Source of the DNA: Nitriliruptorales bacterium | GTDB taxonomy: Bacteria > Actinomycetota > Nitriliruptoria > Euzebyales > JAHELV01 | Direction: 5' to 3' | Assembly (NCBI GenBank): GCA_024644015.1 | Contig: JAHELV010000029.1 | Span: forward strand, 1-44,313 | DNA: 44,313 nt | Part shown: positions 1-8,626 of the stretch, piece by piece | Layout of the letters: each line of letters starts with the position of its first letter | Numbering within the stretch: position 1 is the first letter of the stretch | Position numbers and translations under genes: made by a program | Notes under the pieces: model-generated | Told to the model about the DNA's origin: nothing | The model's database searches: none | Seen by the model: the letters and a program-made list of their open reading frames with translations, nothing else

Positions 1-594
1 TCGTCGGCGTTACGGCCATGACGTAGGTCGCGTCCGCGCACACCTACGGAAGACATTGTGTGGTCGAGCCGGCGGTGCGGAACGTGCCCATCTGGGCGTC
101 GAGCCCAGCACATCCGCGACACGGTCGACTTCGACACGCCCGAGTCGACGCCGAGTGCCCCTTGCGCGTCAGCGCACCCGGAACATGGCGATCGTGATCA
201 CCGCCCCAAACGTCCAGTCGAGCCAGCGGCAAGGCTCCGACAAGCTGGAGAAGAACGAGCCCGCGCGGGTCTTGAGGATCGCCAGCTCGACCTCGCCGCA
301 GATGTCGAACAGCGTGCGCGGACGGTGCCGCGGCGCGCTGCGACGCGCACCGCGGGGAGAGGGCACGTCGTGCGCACAGCGCACGGATACTTCGGGGGAA
401 TCCGCGGACTGCCGCTGTTGCACGGCGTTGGTCCGGACGTGTTCCGCCAGTTTGGTTAAGCCACGCGACCGCGCTCCCGACATGCCAGGCACAACAGAAG
501 AGACGAGGTGTGGATCCCGGTGGCTGCAATCTGGTCGCCTCGCTGCCGGGGGAGCCAGTGGCGAAACCGGCGTCTTGGGCATGGAGGAGCACAC
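1..594. other. upstream region without a confident gene
   Basis: No confident gene can be called before the first protease. Several frames are open on both strands, but most read as Arg/Pro/Ala-rich shadow translations of GC-rich DNA. The only stretch with protein-like composition is the end of a minus-strand frame (see 169-483). The last 100 bases presumably hold the promoter and leader of the protease operon, but I see no convincing -10/-35 pair. Confidence 0.5.
169..483 (-). CDS. possible small or decayed gene, function unknown
   Basis: A minus-strand frame from an ATG at 483 to a TGA ending at 169 would encode 104 residues. Its first half is Arg/Pro-rich and unconvincing. Its last 48 or so residues have balanced composition and high GC at third codon positions, with a stretch reading FDICGEVELAILKTRAG and a hydrophobic end (LDWTFGAVITIAMF) resembling a C-terminal membrane anchor. 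No ribosome binding site is visible at the ATG. It may be the 3' end of a decayed gene, a short tail-anchored protein, or chance. No family was recognised. Confidence 0.2.
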   Translation of the reverse strand: MSGARSRGLTKLAEHVRTNAVQQRQSADSPEVSVRCAHDVPSPRGARRSAPRHRPRTLFDICGEVELAILKTRAGSFFSSLSEPCRWLDWTFGAVITIAMFRVR

Positions 595-2247
595 ATGCGC
601 AAGACCACGTACGAACCCGGCACGATCGTCAGGTGGCGCATCGATGCCGATCCGACACCCCGACCGACTGCGTCCCACGCCCTCGACGGCGGATCATGGA
701 CCTTGACCGAGCATGCTGCCACGGGCATGCGGTACCTGCGCACGCTGGTGGCGCTGTTCGCGACGCTGGTCCTGTTCGCTGCGGGCACCATGCCCGCCCT
801 CGCCGGCCCCGGCAACGGCAACGGCAACGGCGGTGGCGGTGGCGGTGGCGGTGGGACTCAGAGCTGCAGCAACGTGCTGGGCGAGTTCACCACGACGTCA
901 CTGACCGAGGTCCGCCAACAGATCGGCGCGGACACCGCGCCGAACCTGACGGGAGCCGGCGTCGGCGTCGCCGTGATCGATACAGGCATCAACCGGGTCA
1001 ACGGCCTGAACGGCAGCGGCAAGGTCATCGACGGGCCCGATCTGTCGTTCGACGCCCTCAATGCCAACCTGCGGCACCGCGACCTGCACGGGCACGGCAC
1101 CAACATGGCCGCGATCATCGCCGGGCAGGGCACCACGGGCGGCAACGGCGTCGCGCCGGGCGCGCACCTGGTCAACGTCAAGGTCGGCACGGGTGACGGC
1201 ACCGTCGACGTGTCGCAGGTGATCGCTGCGATCGACTGGGTCGTGCAGAACAAGTCCAGCCACAACATCCGGGTGATCAACCTCGCGTACGACACCGACG
1301 CCTCCCAGAGCTACATCCTCGACCCGCTGTCCCACGCCGTCGAGAACGCCTGGAAGGCCGGGATCGTCGTGGTGGTCGCCGGCGGCAACGACGGCCGCGG
1401 CATCCGCCGGCTGGGCAACCCCGCGACCAACCCGTTCGTCATCGCAGTCGGCGCCACCAACGACTCGGGGTTCAAGGCGGCGACGTGGTCGACGACCGGT
1501 GATGGGGTGCGCAACCCCGACGTCGTCGCACCCGGCACGAACGTGCTCAGCGGCGCGGTGGCCGGTTCGTACCTGGCCGACACCTACCCCGGAGCGCTGT
1601 GCGCCGACAGCCAAGGCGTCCTGTCGCTGCGCGGGTCGGGCACGTCCCAAGCGGCAGCGGTCGTGTCGGGCTCCGCCGCGCTGCTGCTCGAGCAGCGGCC
1701 GAACCTGACGCCCGACCAGGTCAAGTCCCTGCTGCGCAGCACCGCGGTGAACCTCGTTGGCGGCGAGACGCAGGGCGGCAAAGGCAGGATCAACCTGTCC
1801 GCCGCGTTCGCCGCGCCCACCCCCGGCCTGACCGCAGTGCAGACCCACGTCCCGTCGACGGGGCTGGGGTCGCTCGACGCCGCGCGTGGCAGCTTCTACG
1901 TGGGCACGTCGGGTGACTACCTGAATGGTGAGCTGACCGCGTTCGGCGGCACGTGGACGCCGCTGACGTGGAAGACCGCGTCCGACGCGGGGGCGGCGTG
2001 GACCAACCAGACGTTCAGCGGCGCCACCTGGTCCGGTGGTACGTGGATGGGCGCGACCTGGTCCGGCGCAACCTGGTCCGGCGCAACCTGGAGCGGCGCC
2101 ACCTGGAGCGGCGCCACCTGGAGCGGCGCCACCTGGAGCGGCGCCACCTGGAGCGGCGCCACCTGGAGCGGCGCCACCTGGAGCGGCGCCACCTGGTCCG
2201 GCGCCACCTGGAGCGGCGCCACCTGGTCGGGTGCGACGTGGCTGTAG
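595..2247 (+). CDS. secreted S8 subtilisin-like protease with SGATW repeat tail
   Basis: This is a subtilase-family serine endopeptidase of about 550 residues, predicted to be exported. The triad is visible: Asp129 in VAVIDTG, His167 in HGHGTNMA and Ser351 in GSGTSQAA (GTSQ instead of the common GTSM). A Gly/Asn-rich linker follows the export signal. After the catalytic domain come about 60 residues ([19 protein letters not shown]) and then 15 units of SGATW to the C-terminus. The ATG at 595 has a strong Shine-Dalgarno (GGAGGAG, 583-589), but it puts about 44 residues before the hydrophobic signal. The ATG at 727 gives a textbook signal peptide ([17 protein letters not shown]...ALA) without a clear ribosome site. 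An ATG at 508 is also in frame. It is the first gene of a three-gene operon; the next protease starts 50 bases after its stop. Confidence 0.88.
   Translation: MRKTTYEPGTIVRWRIDADPTPRPTASHALDGGSWTLTEHAATGMRYLRTLVALFATLVLFAAGTMPALAGPGNGNGNGGGGGGGGGTQSCSNVLGEFTTTSLTEVRQQIGADTAPNLTGAGVGVAVIDTGINRVNGLNGSGKVIDGPDLSFDALNANLRHRDLHGHGTNMAAIIAGQGTTGGNGVAPGAHLVNVKVGTGDGTVDVSQVIAAIDWVVQNKSSHNIRVINLAYDTDASQSYILDPLSHAVENAWKAGIVVVVAGGNDGRGIRRLGNPATNPFVIAVGATNDSGFKAATWSTTGDGVRNPDVVAPGTNVLSGAVAGSYLADTYPGALCADSQGVLSLRGSGTSQAAAVVSGSAALLLEQRPNLTPDQVKSLLRSTAVNLVGGETQGGKGRINLSAAFAAPTPGLTAVQTHVPSTGLGSLDAARGSFYVGTSGDYLNGELTAFGGTWTPLTWKTASDAGAAWTNQTFSGATWSGGTWMGATWSGATWSGATWSGATWSGATWSGATWSGATWSGATWSGATWSGATWSGATWSGATWSGATWL
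2017..2241 (+). repeat. 15-bp tandem repeat encoding 15 SGATW units
   Basis: Fifteen in-frame 15-base units encode Ser-Gly-Ala-Thr-Trp. The second unit is SGGTW and the third MGATW. Units 6-12 are identical at the DNA level (AGCGGCGCCACCTGG), while outer units use TCC or TCG serine and GCA or GCG alanine codons. The homogeneous core with diverged edges is the pattern expected from slippage or unequal crossing-over. A fixed period of five with one Trp per unit suggests a regular solenoid or cell-wall-binding surface; that role is inference. Confidence 0.97.
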
Positions 2248-2297
2248 TCACGGTCAAGCCAGGACGGCAGGCCAGACGACACGGAGGGACGACGGCC

Positions 2298-3956
2298 ATG
2301 AGCAGCACGACACGGACCGCGCACCGGCAGTGGCTTGCCGTGCTACTCCTCGCGGCGCTGGTGGTGGGGCTGGGCGCGAGCCCCGCCGCCGCCGCCCGCG
2401 GCGGCGGCAAGGGCCCCACCAGGAACACCGACACCGCAGACTCCACCACGACCGCGTCGTATGACCCAGTCGCCGCGTTGGGGTCGCTGTACAACGTCGT
2501 CGACCAGATCAACGCGCGCCCACTGTGGGAGCACGGCATCACCGGCGACGGCGTCGACGTCGCCGTCATCGACACCGGCGTCGCGCCCGTCCCCGCCCTG
2601 ACCGGCGCGGACAAGGTCACCGCCATGGTCGACCTGTCCTTCGAGGCCGAGGTGCCCGAGGCCACCTACCTCGACACCAACGGCCACGGCAGCCACATGA
2701 CCGGGATCATCGCGGGCCGCGACCCCGGCGCCGACCCCGCCACCGCCCGCCGACGCCCCCACGAGTTCCTCGGCGTCGCACCCGACGCCGGCATCGTGTC
2801 GGTCAAGGTCGGCGACAACACCGGCGCCGTCGACGTCTCACAGGTCATCGCCGGCATCGACTGGGTGATCGAGCACCGCACCGCCGGCGACCTCAACATC
2901 CGCGTCATCAACCTGTCCTACGGCACCGACTCGACACAGAACTACCGCGTCGATCCCCTCGCCCGCGCCGTCGAACGCGCCTGGGACCACGGCATCGTCG
3001 TGGTCGCCGCATCCGGCAACGACGGCTGGAACAACTCCACCGGCGGCATGACCAACCCCGCGAAGGACCCCTACGTCATCGCCGTGTCGGCCGCCGAGGC
3101 CACGAAGCGCGGCATGACCATCCCCCGCTGGGCCAGCGCCGGTGACTTCTACTCCACCGACGAGAACGGCCGCAAGGCGCAGTACTGGCAGGACGGCTTC
3201 ACCGGCCGGCTGCCCGACGTCGTCGCCCCCGGCGCCCACATCGACAGCCTGCGTGTGCCCGGCTCCCGCGTCGCGACCGAGCACTCCGAAGGCTACGTCA
3301 CCGACCTGCTGCAACGTGGCAGCGGCACCTCCCAGGCCGCCGCCGTGGTCTCCGGCGCAGCCGCGCTGCTGCTCGACCACCGCCCCGACCTGACCCCCGA
3401 CCAGGTCAAGGCGCTGCTGCGCGACACCGCCACCCCACTGGGCTGGGGCGAAGCCATCGAAGGCCAGGGCGTCATCGACATCGCTGCCGCCGCCCGCACC
3501 GCAGCCCCCCACGTCACCCAGACGTGGGAACGTTCCACCGGGCTGGGGTCGCTCGAGGCCGCCCGCGGCACCCAGCACGTCACCGTCGACGGCTCCGTGC
3601 TCGAGGGCGAAACCACCGCCTTCGGCTCGGCATGGGACGCCCAGGCGTGGACCGAAGCCTCCGCACTCGGAGCGTCGTGGACCGGCGCCAGCTGGACCGG
3701 CGCCTCCTGGACCGGCGCGTCGTGGACCGGCGCCTCCTGGACCGGCGCGTCGTGGACCGGCGCCTCCTGGACCGGCGCCTCCTGGACCGGCGCCTCCTGG
3801 ACCGGCGCCTCCTGGACCGGCGCGTCGTGGACCGGCGCCAGCTGGACCGGCGCCAGCTGGACCGGCGCGTCGTGGACCGGCGCGTCGTGGACCGGCGCCA
3901 GCTGGACCGGCGCCAGCTGGACCGGCGCCTCCTGGACCGGTGACCGCTGGTCGTGA
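2298..3956 (+). CDS. secreted S8 subtilisin-like protease with TGASW repeat tail
   Basis: This 552-residue protein is a tandem paralogue of the preceding protease. The ATG at 2298 has a GGAGGG site nine bases upstream and begins a classical signal peptide ([21 protein letters not shown]). The subtilase triad is Asp92 in VAVIDTG, His130 in NGHGSHM and Ser345 in GSGTSQAA. Sequence between the triad residues matches the first protease closely ([24 protein letters not shown]). The region after the catalytic domain repeats the other protein's linker ([19 protein letters not shown]). The tail is 17 TGASW units ending TGDRWS. Its stop overlaps the GTG start of the cyclic di-GMP enzyme, so the two should be translated together. 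Confidence 0.93.
   Translation: MSSTTRTAHRQWLAVLLLAALVVGLGASPAAAARGGGKGPTRNTDTADSTTTASYDPVAALGSLYNVVDQINARPLWEHGITGDGVDVAVIDTGVAPVPALTGADKVTAMVDLSFEAEVPEATYLDTNGHGSHMTGIIAGRDPGADPATARRRPHEFLGVAPDAGIVSVKVGDNTGAVDVSQVIAGIDWVIEHRTAGDLNIRVINLSYGTDSTQNYRVDPLARAVERAWDHGIVVVAASGNDGWNNSTGGMTNPAKDPYVIAVSAAEATKRGMTIPRWASAGDFYSTDENGRKAQYWQDGFTGRLPDVVAPGAHIDSLRVPGSRVATEHSEGYVTDLLQRGSGTSQAAAVVSGAAALLLDHRPDLTPDQVKALLRDTATPLGWGEAIEGQGVIDIAAAARTAAPHVTQTWERSTGLGSLEAARGTQHVTVDGSVLEGETTAFGSAWDAQAWTEASALGASWTGASWTGASWTGASWTGASWTGASWTGASWTGASWTGASWTGASWTGASWTGASWTGASWTGASWTGASWTGASWTGASWTGASWTGDRWS
3681..3935 (+). repeat. 15-bp tandem repeat encoding 17 TGASW units
   Basis: Seventeen consecutive 15-base units encode Thr-Gly-Ala-Ser-Trp, followed by one degenerate TGDRW unit. 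The protein sequence is invariant while the DNA is a mosaic: the Ala-Ser codons occur as GCC-AGC, GCC-TCC or GCG-TCG in mixed order. An invariant protein with varied synonymous codons points to selection on the amino-acid repeat rather than only recent expansion. Confidence 0.97.
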
Positions 3957-6544
3957 CCATCCCCGAGCAGACTGGCGCCGGCGTACCGTTCGCCGCGCCA
4001 CAGAGCAGGATCTGGCTGCTGTCAACACTGGCAGCCGGATCCGCTCTGCTGCTGCTCACGGCTATCCCCGACCCAACCCAAGCCCTCTACGAAGCAGGCT
4101 GGTGGAGCGTCGCGGTTGTGTTCGCCGGCTTCATCGTCAGTGAACCGATGGTGTTCCACGTCGAAGCCCGCAACGAAGCCGTGAGCTTCTCCCCGAGCGA
4201 GATACCACTGGCTTTCGGACTGCTCTTGCTGTCCCCGCAGACCCTGCTGATCGTGCGGATCGGCGCAGCGGCGATCGCGCTGGCCCATTGGCGTCGGCCG
4301 CCGCCGTTCAAGCTCGGCCTGAATCTGGCGGCGTTCGCCGTCGAGACCGTCGTCGCGGTGGCCGTGTTGCGCACCGTGGTCGGTGCCGGCGCCGGCGTTG
4401 GGCCAGCGTTGTGGGCGGGACTCATCGCGTCCCTGTTGGCCGGGCTCGTTGCCGGTGGCGTGACCATCGCCACGGCCATCTCGTTCTTCGAAGGGTCCTT
4501 CACCGAGCGCGTACGCAAGGAGTTCACGCACAGCTACCTCTTCTACCTTCCCGGTGCCGTGTTGGGTGCGTCCACCACGACGCCCTACCTCGTCGACAAA
4601 TGGCTCGTGCTGGTCTTCGTCTTGCCTGCCCCCCTCGTGTGGCTCGTGCTGCGGTCGCACGGATCGCTGATGCACCGCTACGTCGACCTCAGCCAGATCC
4701 ATGCGTTCAGCAGCCAGGTGGGCCGGTCGACGCACCTCGGGGACATCGCCGAGACGGCCGTCAAGGAGATCTCCGGTCATCTCCGGGCCGCAACCGTCGC
4801 GCTCGTGGTGTACGACGAGGCCGGACGGATGGTCGAGGCCTCTCTTGGCAATCGCGGCCTACTCGACGCGCTCCCGGACGGACCCGATGACGGTGTCTGG
4901 TGGGCGAGGATCCAAAGCCCCACCCTGTTCACCGTCAACGCCCAGAGCAACGATCCACTGGCCCGGTCCCTGGGCGACGCCGGTATCGAGGACGCCATCG
5001 TCGTGCCGCTCGCCGACGACACCGACTCGGTCGGCGTGCTCGTCGTCGCCGATCGCCGTGGGGCGGTCAAGCACTTCGACGCCCACGACCTGGAACGGCT
5101 CCGTCCGCTGAGCCAGCAGCTGACGGTCGCGTTGCGCAAGGGACAGCTGCACGTGCAGATCCAGCACAAGGCGCTCCACGACCGGCTGACCGGGCTGCCC
5201 AACCGCGCCTACTTCGATGCATGGGTCGGCCAGTGTCTCAGCACGGCCGGAGGCCAGCGCGCGGCGGTGCTGATGATCGACCTCGACCGCTTCAAAGAGG
5301 TCAACGACACGCTCGGCCACCATGCCGGCGATCAGCTGCTCATCGAGGTCACCAACCGCCTGTTGAACGTGGTCGACGACGCCGCCATGGTCGCGCGCTT
5401 CGGTGGCGACGAGTTCGCCGTGTTCGCTCCCCATGTCCGCGAAGGCGACATCCACAGGCTCGCGGAGGACATAAGCGAAGCCCTTGAAGAGCCCATAGCG
5501 CTCAAAGGCACGTCGGTGGCCATCGCGGGCAGCATCGGAGTCGCATTCGCGCCGGACCACGGTACGGACAGCGACACGCTGCTGCGCCGGGCCGACATGG
5601 CGATGTACGAGGCGAAGCGCCGGCACGAGCGGTCGGAGGTCTTCCGTCCCGAGTTTGAAGGAAGCGATTCGGTGCGCCTCGCGCTTCTCGGCGATCTACG
5701 CGGCGCGCTCAGTACGGGAACGATCGCCGTGCACTTCCAGCCCCAGATGGACCTTCGCAGTGAGGTCGTGCACAGCGTTGAGGCGCTCGCACGCTGGCAG
5801 CACCCCGCCCACGGCGAGATAACCCCGGACATCTTCATCCCGCTCGCCGAACAGGCGGGACTCATCGGCCGGCTGACGCAGCACGTACTGGACGAGGCCC
5901 TCGATGCGGCCCGTCACTGGCTGGACAACGGCGACGAGATCGGCGTCGCGGTGAACGTCAGCGCACAGAGCCTGCTCAACGAGAGCCTCCCCCGCGCGGT
6001 CTCCGGCTCGCTTCGTCGCGCTGGAGTGCCGGCGCACCTGTTGACGCTGGAGATCACAGAGGGTGCCATGATCGGAGACTCGTCCAGGACGAAGGACGTG
6101 CTCGAGCACCTCGATCAGCTGGGCGTGAGGATCTCGGTCGACGATTTCGGCACCGGCTACTCCTCCATGATGAACCTACGCCATCTGCCGATCTCCGAAT
6201 TGAAGATCGACCGCAGCTTCGTCTCCGAGATGCTCGTGGGGTCCAACGACCGGGTCATCGTCAGCTCGGCCGTCGATCTGGGCCACAACCTCGGGATGTC
6301 GGTGGTCGCCGAAGGTGTCGAGACCCGCGAGGTCGAGGCCCAGCTGCGCGCCCTGGGATGCGACCTCGCCCAGGGCTACGGCATCTGCAGGCCACTGCCG
6401 CTCGACAAACTCGACCTGTTCCTGGACTCGGCCGCGACCCGGGCCACCCCGCCGGGACCGTCGCGCACACGCACCACCCCGCTCGCACCGACGCCTTCGC
6501 TCTCTCAGCTCGGGCCGGATGTCGCATGGCCCAGGTCACCGTAG
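3953..6544 (+). CDS. membrane GAF-GGDEF-EAL cyclic di-GMP enzyme
   Basis: This 863-residue bifunctional-type cyclic di-GMP protein starts with a GTG that overlaps the upstream protease stop (GTGA). About 230 N-terminal residues form six to eight membrane segments (for example WWSVAVVFAGFIV, LAFGLLLL, LVLVFVLPAPLVWLVL). A GAF-like sensor domain spans roughly 250-395. The diguanylate cyclase domain has an intact RFGGDEF motif near residue 483, preceded by HDRLTGLPNR. No RxxD inhibitory site is visible at its usual place before GGDEF. The phosphodiesterase domain has EALARWQHP near 610, LEITEG, DDFGTGYSS, ELKIDRSF and AEGVET, so its metal and catalytic residues look intact. Both synthesis and hydrolysis are possible; the net activity cannot be read. 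Its operon position suggests control of, or response to, the secreted proteases. Confidence 0.92.
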   Translation: MTIPEQTGAGVPFAAPQSRIWLLSTLAAGSALLLLTAIPDPTQALYEAGWWSVAVVFAGFIVSEPMVFHVEARNEAVSFSPSEIPLAFGLLLLSPQTLLIVRIGAAAIALAHWRRPPPFKLGLNLAAFAVETVVAVAVLRTVVGAGAGVGPALWAGLIASLLAGLVAGGVTIATAISFFEGSFTERVRKEFTHSYLFYLPGAVLGASTTTPYLVDKWLVLVFVLPAPLVWLVLRSHGSLMHRYVDLSQIHAFSSQVGRSTHLGDIAETAVKEISGHLRAATVALVVYDEAGRMVEASLGNRGLLDALPDGPDDGVWWARIQSPTLFTVNAQSNDPLARSLGDAGIEDAIVVPLADDTDSVGVLVVADRRGAVKHFDAHDLERLRPLSQQLTVALRKGQLHVQIQHKALHDRLTGLPNRAYFDAWVGQCLSTAGGQRAAVLMIDLDRFKEVNDTLGHHAGDQLLIEVTNRLLNVVDDAAMVARFGGDEFAVFAPHVREGDIHRLAEDISEALEEPIALKGTSVAIAGSIGVAFAPDHGTDSDTLLRRADMAMYEAKRRHERSEVFRPEFEGSDSVRLALLGDLRGALSTGTIAVHFQPQMDLRSEVVHSVEALARWQHPAHGEITPDIFIPLAEQAGLIGRLTQHVLDEALDAARHWLDNGDEIGVAVNVSAQSLLNESLPRAVSGSLRRAGVPAHLLTLEITEGAMIGDSSRTKDVLEHLDQLGVRISVDDFGTGYSSMMNLRHLPISELKIDRSFVSEMLVGSNDRVIVSSAVDLGHNLGMSVVAEGVETREVEAQLRALGCDLAQGYGICRPLPLDKLDLFLDSAATRATPPGPSRTRTTPLAPTPSLSQLGPDVAWPRSP

Positions 6545-6659
6545 GCGTCATGCCCGAGGCGCGCACCCGGTGACACCCGCGCGACGCCAATGGCCGCGCG
6601 TGCGACATCCGCGGGCACCGTGGGCGCGACACCCAGCGCGCGGCGTGTCTCCGGCGCTG

Positions 6660-7100
6660 TCAGCCGAGACCGGCGTCGTCTCCGTCCTGCCCGAACCAGA
6701 GGTGCCCCAGGCCCGCGCTGTGAGCCGCTGCACGCATGGTCGCGTGACGGGCCTTCGTGCCACCGTCGCGGAACGCGGCGATCGCTTCGGGCACCTCGCT
6801 GGCCCGGACGGCCGCCGTCGCCCCACCCATCAACACCGCGACGCCGGCGGCCTCCAGAACCTCCTGATCCGTGGCACCGACCGCGAGCGCGTCGTGCACA
6901 TGTACCGGAATGAGCCGGTCCTCCGGGAGCGCGACCGCGACCGCGACCGCCACCAGTTCCTTTGCCTTCGGCGACAGCGCGCCAGCGGCAAGGGTTTCGC
7001 GCTGCAGGACCGCGAGCCCCTCGATCGGACCCGGCAGGGCGGCTCCCAGGCGCCCCATCGCGTCGCGCAACCTGGTCCACGCCGTATAGACGTCGCTCAC
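6660..7100 (-). CDS. carboxymuconolactone decarboxylase/AhpD-fold protein lacking CxxC
   Basis: This 146-residue all-helical protein starts at GTG 7100 with GGAGG five bases upstream. The core resembles the carboxymuconolactone decarboxylase family: LSPKAKELVAVAVAVAL, then HVHDALAVGATDQEVLEAAGVAVLMGGATA. Family members with peroxidase or disulfide activity carry CxxC just before the HVxDAL segment. Here the corresponding residues read EDRL, so both cysteines are missing. The protein is therefore unlikely to be an AhpD-type thiol reductase and may belong to a non-redox branch. It is divergent from the F420-type iron-sulfur gene and convergent with the cyclic di-GMP gene. Confidence 0.8.
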   Translation of the reverse strand: MSDVYTAWTRLRDAMGRLGAALPGPIEGLAVLQRETLAAGALSPKAKELVAVAVAVALPEDRLIPVHVHDALAVGATDQEVLEAAGVAVLMGGATAAVRASEVPEAIAAFRDGGTKARHATMRAAAHSAGLGHLWFGQDGDDAGLG

Positions 7101-7384
7101 ATCGGCCTCCTGCGCTCGGCCGGTCGGTGGGCTCCGCAGGACCGTGCGCGGCCATCACTGTCGCACGGCGCCCGGCCCGCTCGGGTCGCGAAGGTCCCGA
7201 CGACGTCAGGCACATCGGCCCCGGTTCGTGCGCTCGGGACGACACGGTCGTGCCGGCCGGCGGCGGTCTCCTCAGCGGTCGGGGCCCCACTGGCTCGAGT
7301 TTCACGGACGTCCTGCGCCGGGAGTGTTGTCACGGGCCGCGCCGCCTGCGACGCTGTGATCTGACCGGCGCGGAGGAGACCCCG

Positions 7385-8515
7385 GTGGCAGACCGCGACA
7401 ACGTGCACTGGCACGAACTGTTCCACGAGGTCGTCGACACCGGGCTGTGCACCGGCTGTGCCGCGTGTGTCATGGCGTGCCCGCGCGACGTGCTCGGCTA
7501 CACCGACGAATACTGGCCGGTCCAGATCGGCGAGGGCAACGCGTTCGACGGGTGCTGGATCGGCGACCGTGGCTGCGACATCTGCACACGGGCGTGCCCA
7601 CGGTTTCGCGCATGGGAGTCCGATCTCGACACCGAACTGTTCGGCCGGCGGCGCGAACCCGACGAGGTGTACGGCATCGCCAGGTCGCTGCTGCTGTGCC
7701 GGGCGACCGACGAAGCGGTGCACGAGGCGGGGCAGGACGGCGGCCTCGTGTCGGTCCTACTGATCTGGGGGCTGGAGAACAACAAGATCGAAGCCGCGCT
7801 GACCTCGCAGATCGTGGACAAGCGCGGGCCGTTCGATTCCGAGCCGTTCCTGGCGCGGACCCGCGAGGACGTGCTCGCGACCGCCGGCTCACGCTACACG
7901 TACTCGGCCAACCCGCTGGCGATGGCGGAGGCCGACGATCAGCGGCTGCGCCAGATCGCGTTGGTCGGCATGTCGTGCCAGGCGTCGATCAACGGGACGC
8001 TGCCGGCGTACGGCGTCAACAAGTACAAGAACAAGCTCGCACTGACCATCGGGCTGCTGTGCTCGAAGACCTTCACGTACGACGGGCAGAAGGAGGTCCT
8101 GGCCGAGCACGGCATCGCGATCGCCGACGTCATCAAGATCAACGTCAAGGGTCGCTACATGGTCTGGACGCGGGACGGCGGCTACTACGAGATCCCGTTG
8201 AAGGAACTGCACCCGCACACCCGCGAGGGGTGCAAGAAGTGCCCGGACTTCGCCGCTGAGCACGCTGACATCTCGGTCGGCGGCATCGGCGCCGACGACG
8301 CGTGGACGCTCACGATCGTGCGCACCCAGCGGGGCGAGGAGTGGATGTCGGGCGTCATCGACGCCGGCCTCATCGAGGCTCGTCCCGCCGAAGACGACGA
8401 GGTCGCCATGAAACTGCTGCGCAACCTGTCGATCAAGTCACGCAAGCGCTGGCCCACCGACGTGCTCGCCGGCCGCGAGGCACCCGGCCTTCTGCCGATC
8501 GTCGACGCTGGCTGA
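7385..8515 (+). CDS. coenzyme F420 hydrogenase/dehydrogenase beta subunit-family protein
   Basis: This is a 376-residue FrhB-family oxidoreductase subunit. The GTG at 7385 has GGAGGAG just upstream (7373-7379); the open frame reaches further upstream but has no protein-like content there. An N-terminal ferredoxin-like cluster, CTGCAACVMACP (about residues 20-31), is followed by CDICTRACPRF. Later come a flavin-domain region (GQDGGLVSVLLIWGLENNKIEAAL, VGMSCQASING, GLLCSKTF) and a third cysteine group, EGCKKCPDF. The family couples F420 to various substrates through Fe-S and FAD. The substrate here is unknown because no partner hydrogenase, formate or glutamate-synthase subunit is adjacent. Its presence implies the cell makes F420, which fits an actinobacterium. 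Confidence 0.87.
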   Translation: MADRDNVHWHELFHEVVDTGLCTGCAACVMACPRDVLGYTDEYWPVQIGEGNAFDGCWIGDRGCDICTRACPRFRAWESDLDTELFGRRREPDEVYGIARSLLLCRATDEAVHEAGQDGGLVSVLLIWGLENNKIEAALTSQIVDKRGPFDSEPFLARTREDVLATAGSRYTYSANPLAMAEADDQRLRQIALVGMSCQASINGTLPAYGVNKYKNKLALTIGLLCSKTFTYDGQKEVLAEHGIAIADVIKINVKGRYMVWTRDGGYYEIPLKELHPHTREGCKKCPDFAAEHADISVGGIGADDAWTLTIVRTQRGEEWMSGVIDAGLIEARPAEDDEVAMKLLRNLSIKSRKRWPTDVLAGREAPGLLPIVDAG

Positions 8516-8523
8516 CCCCCGGA

Positions 8524-8547
8524 CGGCTCCGGTTCGTCGGGGAGCCG
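8524..8547. terminator. hairpin between convergent genes
   Basis: A perfect 7-base stem (CGGCTCC / GGAGCCG) with a 10-base loop lies just after the F420-type gene and about 80 bases from the end of the convergent helicase gene. There is no T-tract, so it is at best a weak or actinobacterial-style terminator. Confidence 0.4.
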
Positions 8548-8626
8548 ACCGCGCACCCCGGAGAGCCGGCCCGGCGTATCGACGGGCCCGAACCCCAACC
8601 TGACGGGTTACCTCCCCGCGACGCCG

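Noticed and set aside
2017-3935. Tandem 15-base arrays considered as a CRISPR or non-coding satellite
   Set aside because: Units are multiples of three, stay in frame to a stop codon, have no spacers and encode constant pentapeptides, so they are coding repeats.
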